DNA from: Methylophilus aquaticus
GTDB taxonomy: Bacteria > Pseudomonadota > Gammaproteobacteria > Burkholderiales > Methylophilaceae
Length of the DNA: 64,000 nt
Direction of reading: 5' to 3'
NCBI RefSeq assembly: GCF_030769565.1
Contig: NZ_JAVCAP010000021.1
Coordinates: 115,000-178,999, forward strand
Of the stretch, positions 37,061-47,224 are shown one piece after another (the stretch's first letter is position 1; each line of letters starts with the position of its first letter). The translations under genes were made by a program, and so were the position numbers. Below the pieces are notes generated by a model. It searched no databases and was not told the origin of the DNA. It worked only from the letters and a program-made list of their open reading frames with translations.

Positions 37061-38419
37061 TTAGATCAACAGCTTGATCAGTAACCCCAATCCCCCGCTG
37101 ACCAGTATCACCGGCATCATATTCAACCTGAAGTAAAGCAGCCCAATCGCAGCCAATAGTGACAGGGTAATGGCGTAAAGGTCGATTGTGCCATTTTGAT
37201 CCCCGTGCCAGAACACATGGTAAGTAAAAAACACCGCTAAATTTAATATCACGCCGACCACGGCGGCGGTGATGGCGCTGAGCGGGGCGGTGAGTTTGAG
37301 GTTGCCGTGGGTGGATTCAATCAAAGGGCCGCCCATGAAAATAAAGACAAAGCTGGGAAGAAAGGTGAAAAAGGTCACGATGGCTGCAGCCAGGAGCGCC
37401 GAAGCAAGAGGCGCCTCTGCGCCAAACATGGGGGTGCCCCAGCCACCAACAAAGCCTACAAAAGTGACGACCATGATCAAAGGGCCAGGTGTGGTTTCAC
37501 CCAGCGCCAGGCCGTCTATCATTTGCGTTGGGGTGAGCCAGTGATAATGCTCTACCGCACCTTGAAATACGTAAGGCAGGACTGCGTAAGCGCCGCCAAA
37601 AGTGAGCAGGGCGGCTTTGGTGAAAAACCAGCCCATCTGGCTGAACGTGCTTTGCCAGCCATATAACGCAATCAGGCTTGCCATGGCCAACAGCCAGATC
37701 AGCAGCCCGGTCACGCCAATAATACGTAAGCTGTGCCAGTTGAACCGCGCGTGCGCTGGTGGCGAGGTGTCGTCATCAATCAAGGCCTGACCATGGCTTT
37801 GCATGGCTGGGCTATGGCTGCTGCCTATCTGAAAGTATTGCGGCGCCATGCGTCCGCCGATATGTCCGAGCAATGCGGCAAAGCAAATAATCAGCGGGAA
37901 GGGAAGGTTGAGCCAAAAGATAGCCACGAAGGCCAGTGCTGCGATAGACCACATCACCTTGTTTTTCAGCGCTTTGAGGCCGATGCGGTAGGCTGCGAAC
38001 ACGACAATGGCTACAATGGCGGGCTTGATGCCATACAACACCCCGGCCACGGCAGGCAGCTTGCCGTAGACCATATATAGCCAGCCCAGCGCAGTCAGCA
38101 GAAAGAAGGCGGGCAAAACAAACAGTACACCGGCCATGATGCCACCCCAGGTGCGATGCATGAGCCAGCCGATATAGGTCGCCAGTTGCTGTGCTTCGGG
38201 GCCGGGCAACACCATGCAGTAGTTGAGTGCATGCAAAAAACGCTTCTCGGAGATCCAGCGCTTTTTGTCAACCAGATCGTGATGCATAAGGGCAATTTGA
38301 CCAGCCGGGCCACCAAAGCTGATGAAGCCCAATTTAAGCCAGTATAAAAAGGCCTGTTGCCAGGGGACTGGCGCCGGTTGGTCTGTCTGTGCTACTTGTG
38401 TTTGAGGGTGTGTATCCAT
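37061..38419 (-). CDS. chrA: Chromate transporter ChrA (two-domain)
   Basis: 452 residues, ten or more membrane segments, two homologous CHR domains. The signature is seen in each half: FISFGGPAGQIALMH with VLPGPEAQQLA, and ALLTFGGAYAVLPY with GLALGETTPGPLIMVVTFVG. It exports chromate from the cytoplasm; physiological substrates may include sulfate. Monocistronic, with the terminator at 37001-37027. Confidence 0.94.
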   Translation of the reverse strand: MDTHPQTQVAQTDQPAPVPWQQAFLYWLKLGFISFGGPAGQIALMHHDLVDKKRWISEKRFLHALNYCMVLPGPEAQQLATYIGWLMHRTWGGIMAGVLFVLPAFFLLTALGWLYMVYGKLPAVAGVLYGIKPAIVAIVVFAAYRIGLKALKNKVMWSIAALAFVAIFWLNLPFPLIICFAALLGHIGGRMAPQYFQIGSSHSPAMQSHGQALIDDDTSPPAHARFNWHSLRIIGVTGLLIWLLAMASLIALYGWQSTFSQMGWFFTKAALLTFGGAYAVLPYVFQGAVEHYHWLTPTQMIDGLALGETTPGPLIMVVTFVGFVGGWGTPMFGAEAPLASALLAAAIVTFFTFLPSFVFIFMGGPLIESTHGNLKLTAPLSAITAAVVGVILNLAVFFTYHVFWHGDQNGTIDLYAITLSLLAAIGLLYFRLNMMPVILVSGGLGLLIKLLI

Positions 38420-38709
38420 AGAAGCGCATGACTCGCAAGGTAATGCCGGTAAACGGTGAGCAGCGCATTAAGCTTGCACAACTGAGCTGTGTACCTGCTA
38501 TCTGACCGACGCGAAATCATAACATGCATATTCTATCCATGTGACCATATCCCGATACGCGCGCGGACTGGTTTTGCTTGCTTGTGCTGGCTGACTGGAT
38601 CGGTGCGTGAGCCTCGATCCGCAGGCAGCGTTACCGTATCCGCTACAGCCGTTGCCCCGTGTTGAACGGTGTCATGGCTGCTGCGCTGATCATGGTCTAT
38701 CGCGGGGGG

Positions 38710-39012
38710 TCAACGACATAACAGCCTGAGCCAGCCTGGTCTGCGAGTCAACAGGTATCCGGTAGAAATAATCGAGCCTCCGGCTGCCAGTATCCAGAGC
38801 AAACTGCCCATGGCAGGGCCTTCCGAGGCGATCATCATGCAACATGACAGCCCCAGCAACAGGGTGGCTACGCTCCGGTAAGTGCGCGGTGTATGAGGCA
38901 TGCTGCCACCGCTATCATGCATGACCTGTTGCCAGTAGTGCCGCATTGCCAGCGCGTAATAGCCCTGTGCGAGTTGCAAAAGCACGACTGCAATAATGAT
39001 GTTGCTACTCAT
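38710..39012 (-). CDS. DUF3325 family membrane protein
   Basis: 100 residues, three to four membrane helices, conserved LALAMRHYWQQV and RRPGWLRLL as in DUF3325. These small proteins occur at the end of TonB-receptor/PepSY iron operons; function unknown. GGGAGA upstream of the ATG, 12 bases after the PepSY gene, so last gene of the operon 43427-38710. Confidence 0.78.
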   Translation of the reverse strand: MSSNIIIAVVLLQLAQGYYALAMRHYWQQVMHDSGGSMPHTPRTYRSVATLLLGLSCCMMIASEGPAMGSLLWILAAGGSIISTGYLLTRRPGWLRLLCR

Positions 39013-39024
39013 GACATCTCCCTT

Positions 39025-40641
39025 TTATCCCTGCTGCCTGTGCAAACGGCAATGCGCGCGCAATCGTCTGCTGGCATGCCATGCCATCCATGCGCCAACC
39101 ATGAGCACCATGTCTACCCCGGCCACTGCCGGGAGCGGACGGGTGAGGGTGACATACAGATGATGGCCGGTATTGGACCAGTTAGAGAGGACGGCAGCGA
39201 TGCACAAGCCGCTGATCACGGCGAGTTGCTGCCACCATGCATGCAAATAAGCCTTGTCTTGCCGCTGGGTTGTCAGGCTGATGGCATGCAACAGGCTTGT
39301 CATCCAGACCAGATAAAACACATAGACTTCACACTGGTCACGCGCGATGCCCATGATGCGGGCTTGCGCTGGCAGCCATTGATTGGCAAGCATAAAGCCA
39401 AGTGTGGCGGCCATCAGGCCGCTGACCGTGGCAATGGTGATGGCATCCATCCATACAACGTGCTTTTGCTCACTGCGTGCCGCTTTGCTGCGTCTGGCGT
39501 TGAGCCAGAAAAAAAGGCCGGTGGCAATCATGGCGCAGCCAGTAAGCCCGGCTAAGAAATACAGCCAGCGCAGTGTCCAGTGCTTGAACTGCAGGTAATG
39601 CATGCCTGCAATAAAGTTCCATGCCTTGACCACTGCAGGCGCTTCAAACGTATTGAATGGGTTGCCATCAGTGGCACGATAGCGTTTGTAATCGATATGT
39701 TTGCTCACAGTCGCATGGCTGTGACGACGCAGCATGACATTGCTTTTCGCATCATTGGGATGGTTGATGCGCACAAAATAGACCGCACCAGGCCCCCAGG
39801 CCTGTTCGGCATCCGCAATCATCTGGTCGATAGAGGCGAGCTGACCACTACTTTTTGCGGGCTTGTGTCGCTCCCGGCCTAAGGCTTCCTTTAAAAACTG
39901 TCTTTCTGCGGGCAGCACGCCATGCGGTCTGGCATGGTCTTTTTTCAACACATGGCCAGGCGATGTGATGGCATACAGTGGCAGGTGCGCGTTTGGAAAG
40001 TAAGTGGAAAATGCAATGATCAGGCCGGACAGGGTAATCAAGATATAAAACGGGGTCAGTGCAACCCCTGTCAGATTGTGTATATCGAGATTGCTACGCC
40101 CAAAACTGCGAAACAGGCGCAGCGTAAAAAAGTCTGTAAAAATTTTACGATGAATAATGATGCCTGATATCAGCAAACATAACATGCCCGTGCTGGCTAT
40201 TCCGACTATCCATGTCCCGATATGGTTAAAGCGCAGCGTCAGATTGTGGTGCAAAGGGTAGATAAAACCACTGGCCCCTTTGCTGTCGGCAGGGGTGATT
40301 TCTTGCAGGGTGTCGGGGTTGAGCCAGATACGCTGGCCTTTGCGTGCTTCTTCCGAACCATAGTTGAGTGCAATATAAGGCACACGTTCACTCGGCAGGA
40401 TGATGGTCCAGGCCGCGGCATGGGGTGCTTTGCTTTGCAATATTGGTACAAGCTGCTTGTCTATCGACACCTTGGCATCACCGGTCAGTGACAGTCGTGT
40501 CGCTGGCATCATCCAGCGATCCATTTCCTTGTCAAACACCGACAGGCTGCCTGCCCAGAAGATCACAAATAACAGGGCAGAAAACAGGACGCCTGCCCAG
40601 GTATGCAGCAGTGACATCCGGCTTCTCAACGTGTTTTTCAT
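39025..40641 (-). CDS. PepSY-associated TM protein (iron operon)
   Basis: 538 residues from ATG 40641, which has GGGAGC upstream; the frame extends further to 40908 but that part overlaps the DUF3649 gene and is not coding. Four to five membrane helices around two PepSY regions (HTWAGVLFSALLFVIFWAGS, HNLTGVALTPFYILITLSGL). Members of this family act with siderophore receptors, likely reducing ferric siderophores at the inner membrane (FoxB/PiuB-like). Neighbours: DUF3649 before, DUF3325 after. Confidence 0.88.
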   Translation of the reverse strand: MKNTLRSRMSLLHTWAGVLFSALLFVIFWAGSLSVFDKEMDRWMMPATRLSLTGDAKVSIDKQLVPILQSKAPHAAAWTIILPSERVPYIALNYGSEEARKGQRIWLNPDTLQEITPADSKGASGFIYPLHHNLTLRFNHIGTWIVGIASTGMLCLLISGIIIHRKIFTDFFTLRLFRSFGRSNLDIHNLTGVALTPFYILITLSGLIIAFSTYFPNAHLPLYAITSPGHVLKKDHARPHGVLPAERQFLKEALGRERHKPAKSSGQLASIDQMIADAEQAWGPGAVYFVRINHPNDAKSNVMLRRHSHATVSKHIDYKRYRATDGNPFNTFEAPAVVKAWNFIAGMHYLQFKHWTLRWLYFLAGLTGCAMIATGLFFWLNARRSKAARSEQKHVVWMDAITIATVSGLMAATLGFMLANQWLPAQARIMGIARDQCEVYVFYLVWMTSLLHAISLTTQRQDKAYLHAWWQQLAVISGLCIAAVLSNWSNTGHHLYVTLTRPLPAVAGVDMVLMVGAWMAWHASRRLRAHCRLHRQQG

Positions 40642-40643
40642 CT

Positions 40644-40970
40644 TTATCTGCTCCCTGTCAACGCGGGTGTTATCATCAGCGTGGCAGCCCAGGTCAGCCC
40701 TGTTGCTAGCAGCCACAGTCCGGCGAGTGTCATGCACTGTCGCCGGACGCGATGCTCTGCAAACGCCCATAACAGCAGTAGCCACAAGTATACAAATCCC
40801 AGCATGGCGGCCAGCATCACGGCATTGGCACGGCTCAGACCAGCCAGATATGCCAGACAGCTGGTCAGCGCAATCCACTGCTCGGTGGTCCAATAGCAGG
40901 CGACACACAACGCCAGGCTGGACAGTATGGTTTTGAATGTTTGGATACGGGCAGACATTGGCCTATGCAC
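40644..40970 (-). CDS. DUF3649 family membrane protein
   Basis: 108 residues from GTG 40970, or 104 from ATG 40958. Three membrane helices (SSLALCVACYWTTEQWIALT, LAAMLGFVYLWLLLLWAF, LAGLWLLATGLTWAATLM). DUF3649 proteins accompany PepSY proteins and TonB receptors in iron operons. It begins immediately after the receptor stop and ends two bases before the PepSY start. Confidence 0.8.
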   Translation of the reverse strand: MHRPMSARIQTFKTILSSLALCVACYWTTEQWIALTSCLAYLAGLSRANAVMLAAMLGFVYLWLLLLWAFAEHRVRRQCMTLAGLWLLATGLTWAATLMITPALTGSR

Positions 40971-43427
40971 CTATTTGAACTGGTAGTTGGCTGTGAATTG
41001 CATCAACCGTGGTGCGCCTGGCAAAATGCCGAGGTCATTCGTCGATGATTCGTAATAGGTTTTGTCCGTCAGATTGCGGATATTCAATGCCAGTGACCAT
41101 GGGCCATGCTCGTGGTAGAGGCCGGCATCCAGCACGGTATACGCGGGCAGTTGCACCGCATTGGTGGTTGAGGCATAGCTTTCTGACATATGGCGTACCC
41201 CCAAACCTGCCCGCCATTGATCATTCAGCTTTTTCATGGCCCATACTGTTGCCATCAGTTCGGGGGCATTGGCTGCACGCTTGCCTTCCAGTGCAGTTGC
41301 CGTGACCGCCGGTGTGACTGCCGGTGCGGTGGTGTTGTTGGAGCGCGTGACTCTTGCATCCAGCAAGGTGACGCCGCCTTGCAGGCTATATCCATCGCCC
41401 AGATCCCCCAGTGCGCTGAGTTCAAGTCCGTTAGAAGTGATTTCCCCGACATAGAGTGTCGCCGTGGAATCGCTAGGGTCACGGGTGGGCACATTTTCTT
41501 TGATCAGTTTGAACAGACTGATCCCCAGTTGCAGTTTTCCCTGATTCAAACTGTATTTGCTGCCAATTTCAAAGTTCGTGGTGATTTCAGGAGGCGTAAT
41601 CACGCTGCCAGGGTCAATGACGCCCGTAGCCGCACCTGGCTGATAAGAGCGTGAACTCGACAGATAATAGGAGGATTGTGTGTCGGGTTGGTAGACCACA
41701 CCCAATCGCGGGCTGAAAAAGCTGTCTTTACGGCCATAGTCTGCGCCGGCACGGTTGTCAAAATTTCGGTCCAGCCAGTCTTTGCGTACCCCAAGCAGGG
41801 CCACCCATTGCGGGTTGAACCGCATCATATCCTGCAGGTAGAGCGATGTAGTCTGTGTCTGATAGATCCCGTCCCGACGAATGCTACTACCCAGCAGCGG
41901 CACTTGTCTTAGGACAGGGTCGTAGACCGAAATGTTAAAGGTATTGGCAAGTGTGCCTCCTCTCGATATCGTATCCCGCTCTTCCCAGCTTAGCTCGGTG
42001 CCTACCATCCAGTCGTGGTCAATCCCCAACCAGTGTTGCTTGAGCAGGACCTCAAAGCGGTTAGTCAGATCATGCTGGGTACTGAAAAAGTTGCTGCGTG
42101 CCAGTCGCACCGTAGGCACCGCGCTGTTTAAAATCAGCCGGTCTATGGTGGTTTGGTTGCGCTCCAGATTTAAATAGCTATATCTGGTGGTGTTTCTCAA
42201 AGATACTTGATCATTAATCGCCACTTTCAGGTCTGCGTTGAGCGAGTTGTCCTCACTGGAGCCATTGTCACTGCTGCCAGGATTTCGACCGCCATAGTAG
42301 GTGGATGTCGACACATCGGCGGGTTTGCCGTAAATGCCAGGTATTCCGGCATCAAATACCCGCTTGTCGACTAAATGCTGAGCATTCAGATCCAGTGTGA
42401 CCTTTTCTGCCAGCCTGAGTGTTGAGGCAATGGCTATCCCGCGCTTTTTAGACCACACCTCTGATCTGAACGAGTCTGAATCATCGATCATGGCATTGAC
42501 CCGGAACAAGGCGTTGTCGGTGAGGGGCTGGTTGATGTCCAGTGTCAGCCGACTGGCATCATAACTACCATACATGGCCCCCGCTTTGGCAAACGCGTTG
42601 GCAGTGGCTTTTTTGCTGACCAGATTGATCAGGCCGCCTGCGGACCCTCTACCGTACAGCACTCCGGCAGGCCCCTTCACGACTTCAAGCTGCTCAAGGC
42701 TGAAGGTGTCCCTGAATGTGTTGCGTCCATCGCGCATGCCATCAACATAAGTGTCTGCAATGGCCGAAAAGCCGCGGATAATAAATTGCTCGCGTATGCC
42801 TTCGCCGGTACTGGTGGTCACGCCTGGGGTGTAGGCCAGCGCGTCTTTGATCGAGAGGGCATTCCTGTCTTCGATTGCTGCGCCGGAGACCACATCCACG
42901 GTTTGCGGCACATCCATGATCGAATGGTCTGAGCGCGTTGCGCTCGACACGGGTAGCTGTGCCCGGTAGCTATGCGGTTCATAATGATCGTGTACCAGTA
43001 CCTCCGGCAGCACCGTGTCGGAGGTTTCTGCTATTGGCGGTGCACCGGCTGCGGCTGACTTCGGCGTTCCCGCTTTCACAATGTATCCAGAGGCGGTTTT
43101 CAAGACGACAAATCCTGAGGCCTGGGTCAGTTTGTCAAAGCCTGCGGCCAGACTGACACTTCCATACAAAGCGGGTGCTGTTTTTCCGGCAAGCGCTTCA
43201 TCGTTCATGACAATCAGTACACCGGCTTGCAGCGCAAACAGTTTGAGTGATTCTGCCAGCTTTCCTTCCGGGATGGCGGCTTGAACCACACCTGTCTTGG
43301 GTGAATCAATGCTATGGTTTGCAGGTGCGGCGTATGCATGTGTGGGTACTGTGGCCCAGAGTAAATGCAGGGAGAGCAATAGAGGCTTTAACCCGGTTTG
43401 CCCACGGTAAAGGGAATAATGTGTCAT
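40971..43427 (-). CDS. TonB-dependent siderophore receptor with STN signalling domain
   Basis: 818 residues. Signal peptide to about residue 33, then an STN domain (ESLKLFALQAGVLIVMNDEALAGK) that passes the ligand signal to FecR, plug (VPQTVDVVSGAAIEDRN ... LEVVKGPAGVLYGRGSAGG) and barrel ending FTANYQFK. FpvA/FoxA-like ferric siderophore importer. The FecR-FecI pair lies directly upstream in the same orientation, 287 bases away, and should drive its transcription. Confidence 0.93.
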   Translation of the reverse strand: MTHYSLYRGQTGLKPLLLSLHLLWATVPTHAYAAPANHSIDSPKTGVVQAAIPEGKLAESLKLFALQAGVLIVMNDEALAGKTAPALYGSVSLAAGFDKLTQASGFVVLKTASGYIVKAGTPKSAAAGAPPIAETSDTVLPEVLVHDHYEPHSYRAQLPVSSATRSDHSIMDVPQTVDVVSGAAIEDRNALSIKDALAYTPGVTTSTGEGIREQFIIRGFSAIADTYVDGMRDGRNTFRDTFSLEQLEVVKGPAGVLYGRGSAGGLINLVSKKATANAFAKAGAMYGSYDASRLTLDINQPLTDNALFRVNAMIDDSDSFRSEVWSKKRGIAIASTLRLAEKVTLDLNAQHLVDKRVFDAGIPGIYGKPADVSTSTYYGGRNPGSSDNGSSEDNSLNADLKVAINDQVSLRNTTRYSYLNLERNQTTIDRLILNSAVPTVRLARSNFFSTQHDLTNRFEVLLKQHWLGIDHDWMVGTELSWEERDTISRGGTLANTFNISVYDPVLRQVPLLGSSIRRDGIYQTQTTSLYLQDMMRFNPQWVALLGVRKDWLDRNFDNRAGADYGRKDSFFSPRLGVVYQPDTQSSYYLSSSRSYQPGAATGVIDPGSVITPPEITTNFEIGSKYSLNQGKLQLGISLFKLIKENVPTRDPSDSTATLYVGEITSNGLELSALGDLGDGYSLQGGVTLLDARVTRSNNTTAPAVTPAVTATALEGKRAANAPELMATVWAMKKLNDQWRAGLGVRHMSESYASTTNAVQLPAYTVLDAGLYHEHGPWSLALNIRNLTDKTYYESSTNDLGILPGAPRLMQFTANYQFK

Positions 43428-43714
43428 ATATGTCCAGAATAATGTGCGTCAAAAAGTGAATGGCAGGCATCGCAACCATTCTCCTGAGTGATGGACAGGA
43501 TCTGATATTGGCTACATTAACCGGACGTGAGCAAGTCGTTGGCTAATCAAATTTAAAGTCATCATTTACCATGACGAATGAAATTCGCTATATGGAACCT
43601 GCACCGCAAATTTTTTTGAGTGAAACTGCGGGGGAGTTTGTGAGTTGTCGCTGGGCATGCTGTTAACCCGACCTCTGGGCTGTTGTAAAAATAGGCCAGA
43701 CTCGCCCATCTGTT

Positions 43715-44752
43715 TTAATGTTGGATATTCACCGTGACGAAGAATCGCGAGTATTGACTCACAGTCAGTGAGGTAAAGTTCTCACAAAGCAAGTCCAGTG
43801 CGCGGTCGGTATCATCCAGCGGCAAGACCGCAGTGACCAGAATCTGTTTCATCGCTTTGGCGTCATACAGGATCACCCCCGGTCTATGCTGTTGCAGCGT
43901 CTCCAGCACTTCGGATAACGGGGTGTTTTGTACCACCAGCCGGTGTTGCTTGAAGGCCGATTCTGTCATCCCGGCATGGATGTCAGGCAGATTGGAGAGC
44001 TTGTCAGCGCTGAAGCGAACCATTTGTCCTGCACTGACCACCTGCGGCGCAGCCAAGGTTTTTAAGGTTGGCCAGCCCGGGGTCACCTGGGTACGTGACT
44101 CCAGCATGGTTAACAGCGTGTCATCAGGTGTCACCCGTACAATAAATCGTGTGCCCAGTGCCTGAATCTGTCCCTGTCTGGTGTGAATCACAAACGGACG
44201 CTGTTTGTCTTTGGCAACATCCAGATAGACTTCCCCGGCAAGGAGTTCGATTTCACGTTGACTGGCGGTGAAATGCACATTGAGTGCTGTGCTTGGGTTG
44301 AGTCTGATCTGAGAGCCATCCTTGAGTTGCTGATTGTCATAAACACCTGCCGTCGTGCGCACATCGGCAAACAGCACGGCCAATGGAGCCGTTTGCATGA
44401 GCCCCCAGGCCGGTAGCAGCATCAGCAGCCATAGCATGAGTGGCTTGCGGATTTTTGCCAGGCTGCGGCTTTGTTGGTGCAGGTGTAAATATTGACGCAA
44501 GGTGTTTGCGACGATGGCTGGTTGCTGTCCTGCCTGGGCAGGCTCCGCTGAGGAGGGCGCGCTTGCACTGACCCGTTCCGCTAGGTTGATGAAGCGCTCC
44601 AGTCTGGCAGTGGCTTCTGCCTGTTGCGTGTTCTCCAGTGTTAATTGCGCCAATGCAGCTCTGGCTTGTGCACGCTCGTCAGGATCGTCAGCCGTGAGTT
44701 TGACGATCCATTCAGCTGCTTGAACATGCAGAGCGGTGTGTTTGTTTTTCAT
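43715..44752 (-). CDS. FecR-family anti-sigma regulator
   Basis: 345 residues. N-terminal DUF4880-like region with AAEWIVKLTADDP, one membrane helix (about 105-121, LMLWLLMLLPAWGLM), and the periplasmic FecR domain (YDNQQLKDGSQIRLNPSTAL and LAGEVYLDV). It relays the signal from the STN domain of the receptor across the inner membrane to FecI. Its start overlaps the fecI stop by four bases. Confidence 0.92.
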   Translation of the reverse strand: MKNKHTALHVQAAEWIVKLTADDPDERAQARAALAQLTLENTQQAEATARLERFINLAERVSASAPSSAEPAQAGQQPAIVANTLRQYLHLHQQSRSLAKIRKPLMLWLLMLLPAWGLMQTAPLAVLFADVRTTAGVYDNQQLKDGSQIRLNPSTALNVHFTASQREIELLAGEVYLDVAKDKQRPFVIHTRQGQIQALGTRFIVRVTPDDTLLTMLESRTQVTPGWPTLKTLAAPQVVSAGQMVRFSADKLSNLPDIHAGMTESAFKQHRLVVQNTPLSEVLETLQQHRPGVILYDAKAMKQILVTAVLPLDDTDRALDLLCENFTSLTVSQYSRFFVTVNIQH

Positions 44753-45267
44753 GGCTTTGAGACACCGATGCTGTCAGCTTTGAGCAATATCTGCGTCAGG
44801 TATTTCTGAACCATTTTGGTTGAAACGCCCAAGGCATGTGCAATTTCAACCTGCGATTGGCCTTCAATATAATGCGCAATAAACGCGTGGCTTGCTTTTG
44901 CCGAGACTGACTCCAGCACGCTGGACAAGGCTTCAATTGTTTCAATCACCATCAGCAATGCCTCCGCCGAGGGGGCAGGTGTCTCATGTGCCAACTGATA
45001 GGCCAGCTCGTTCAAATACAGGGATTCGATTTTCTGGTGTCTGTACTCATCGACCAGAATGCGTTTGGCGGTGGTTTTTAGCCAGGCACGCGGCGAGGCA
45101 ATCTGACTGGTAACCACTGAGCCGCCCAGCAGCTTTATAAACGTGTTCTGCGCAGTGTCTGCGGCATGATGGCTGCATCCGAGGGTTCTGTGTAACCATG
45201 CCAATAACCAGCCATGATGCTCGATATACAGGCGTTCAATATGTTGATGTTTGGATAATGGCAGCAT
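44749..45267 (-). CDS. FecI-family ECF sigma factor
   Basis: 172 residues from ATG 45267 (the frame runs to 45318, but that part covers the Fur box). Sigma70 region 2 (HHAADTAQNTFIKLLGG) and region 4 (AFIAHYIEGQSQVEIAHALGVSTKMVQKYL). It directs RNA polymerase to the receptor promoter when released or activated by FecR. Iron-controlled through the Fur site just upstream. Confidence 0.92.
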   Translation of the reverse strand: MLPLSKHQHIERLYIEHHGWLLAWLHRTLGCSHHAADTAQNTFIKLLGGSVVTSQIASPRAWLKTTAKRILVDEYRHQKIESLYLNELAYQLAHETPAPSAEALLMVIETIEALSSVLESVSAKASHAFIAHYIEGQSQVEIAHALGVSTKMVQKYLTQILLKADSIGVSKP

Positions 45268-45302
45268 TGCGTTCAAATTTGGCTGTATGCACAAAATGCA
45301 AA

Positions 45303-45317
45303 TGAGAACCATTATCA
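45303..45317 (-). promoter_or_regulatory. Fur box upstream of fecI-like gene (module 1)
   Basis: Minus strand TGATAATGGTTCTCA: first half-site perfect, second 5 of 7, against TGATAAT-N-ATTATCA. It lies 36 bases before the sigma factor start. Confidence 0.72.
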
Positions 45318-45520
45318 TATCATGATTTTCAGAGATGGATGACGTTAAAACAAAGTCATCGACCTTTTATAGAGAAGGGTGTAATCGGATTGCATTGTTG
45401 TGAAGAAGGGGCTGGTCGAGACGCAATCGTTGTCTCTATAAGGCGGTCAACGCGCTGTCTTTGGCACAAGCCGTTGACGCCTGATTCAACACCAAATCAA
45501 ACAACAAGCACAGGCTGAGA

Positions 45521-47224
45521 TCAAACATGATGTTTCTCAAAACGCTGTAATACATGGCTGGTCATGCCTTTGGCCAGTTCTTCTTCCCCAAAAAACACCG
45601 TACTGCCATACTCTTTTTGCAGGCGCTGGTATTCGTCTTCATGGTGGGTACGTATCACCACTTCAATATCGGGTTGCAGCTGTTTGGCAATGTCGACAAT
45701 CTTGCGGATATCCATGGAGTCGGGGGTGGCAATAATCAGCATGGACGCGTTGGCAATGTGCGCCTGTATCAACACCATGGGGTCAGCGGCATTGCCTGAT
45801 ACCGCTGGTTGCCCGGTTTTACGCAGTTTTTCGACCAGCTCACGGTTTTGTTCCGCCACAACGAACGGAATGCCATGCGCCTGTAGCGATTGCGCGATGC
45901 GCTTGCCGACGCGGCCATACCCGACCAGTACGATCTGCCCCTCGAGAAACTTGCGCTCTGTTGTCATCGGTAGTTCACCATAGGGGTCCATGCGCAAGGA
46001 GAGTCTACGAGCAAGGTCAGACTTGTTGACGACCCAGGTGGTCAAAGGTTTGATGGATGCAAACACCAGCGGGTTGAGCGCAATTGAAATCAATGCACCT
46101 GCCAATACCAGGCTCATGCCGTCTTGCGACATCAGCCCCAGCGATACGCCGAGTCCGGCCAGAATAAAAGAGAATTCGCCAATTTGTCCAAGGCTGGCAG
46201 CCACAGTGAGCGCGGTATTCAACGGATAGCGTAGCGCAAGTACAATCAATACGGCAGCCAGCGATTTACCGAGAATAATGATGGCAACCACTGCGAGTAC
46301 CTGCTCGGGTTGCTTGATCAGTATCGATGGGTCAAACAACATACCCACTGCGACAAAAAACAACACGGCAAACGCATCACGAAAGGGCAGGGAATCCTCC
46401 GCAGCACGATGGCTGAACTCGGATTCACGCATGATCATCCCTGCGAAGAATGCACCCAATGCAAATGACACATGAAACAGGGCTGAGGCAAAGAAGGCGA
46501 CGCCGATGGCCACCGAAATTACGGTCAGCGTAAACAGTTCGCGTGAACCGGTGCCCGCCACATACCATAGCAGCCAGGGCAATACACGTTTCCCAACCAC
46601 AAGCATGATGGCCACAAAACCGGTAATCTCCACAAAAGTGATTGCCAGCGTTTGCCAGAGTGGCGTGGCTTCAGCAGCTGCCTCCAATGCATGCCCTCCC
46701 AGTAACCCTGCCAGCGCTGGCATCAGCACCAGAACCAGCACCGTCACCATGTCTTCTACCACCAGCCAGCCCACGGCAATTTTGCCGTTCATGCTTTCCA
46801 GAATGCGGCGCGACTCTAGCGCCTTGAGCAAGACCACAGTACTTGCACAAGACAGCGATAGGCCAAATACCAGCCCATGCCCGGCACTCCAGCCCCAGAA
46901 ATGCGCCACCAGCATGCCAAGCAGGGTGGCAAGTGTCATTTGTACCAGTGCGCCGGGGAGGGCGATGCGCTTGACTGACATTAAGTCCTGCACAGAAAAA
47001 TGCAGGCCGACGCCAAACATCAGCAACATCACACCGATTTCTGACAGTTGCGAGGCAATTTCAATGTCTGCGACGAAGCCCGGCGTGGCAGGCCCGATCA
47101 AGACGCCAGCAAACAGGTAGCCAATCAGGGCAGGAAATTTGAGTTTTTCTGCAATCAGTCCAAAGATCAATGCCAGTGCAAACGCAACGGCAATCGTGGT
47201 AATCAGGCTCAGGTTATGGTCCAT
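45521..47224 (-). CDS. ybaL: YbaL-type monovalent cation:proton antiporter
   Basis: 567 residues from ATG 47224 (GTG 47227 is adjacent). CPA2 antiporter domain of 12 or more helices with GYLFAGVLIGPATPGFV and LLMFGVGLHFS, then a RCK/TrkA-N domain (IVLVGYGRVGKRIAQSL) that binds NAD or nucleotides. It is the KefB/YbaL family of inner-membrane K+/H+ efflux systems; no ancillary KefF/G is adjacent, which favours YbaL. Confidence 0.9.
   Translation of the reverse strand: MDHNLSLITTIAVAFALALIFGLIAEKLKFPALIGYLFAGVLIGPATPGFVADIEIASQLSEIGVMLLMFGVGLHFSVQDLMSVKRIALPGALVQMTLATLLGMLVAHFWGWSAGHGLVFGLSLSCASTVVLLKALESRRILESMNGKIAVGWLVVEDMVTVLVLVLMPALAGLLGGHALEAAAEATPLWQTLAITFVEITGFVAIMLVVGKRVLPWLLWYVAGTGSRELFTLTVISVAIGVAFFASALFHVSFALGAFFAGMIMRESEFSHRAAEDSLPFRDAFAVLFFVAVGMLFDPSILIKQPEQVLAVVAIIILGKSLAAVLIVLALRYPLNTALTVAASLGQIGEFSFILAGLGVSLGLMSQDGMSLVLAGALISIALNPLVFASIKPLTTWVVNKSDLARRLSLRMDPYGELPMTTERKFLEGQIVLVGYGRVGKRIAQSLQAHGIPFVVAEQNRELVEKLRKTGQPAVSGNAADPMVLIQAHIANASMLIIATPDSMDIRKIVDIAKQLQPDIEVVIRTHHEDEYQRLQKEYGSTVFFGEEELAKGMTSHVLQRFEKHHV

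Noticed and set aside
40642-40908. N-terminal extension of the PepSY protein
   Set aside because: It overlaps the DUF3649 gene in another frame and encodes no membrane or PepSY sequence; the ATG at 40641 has its own ribosome site.
45442-45482. Terminator downstream of ybaL
   Set aside because: Inverted sequence GGCGGTCAACG/CGTTGACGCC is imperfect and no T-run follows.
46506-47120. 204-residue Ser/Thr-rich frame opposite ybaL
   Set aside because: Composition is typical of an antisense frame of a membrane protein gene.
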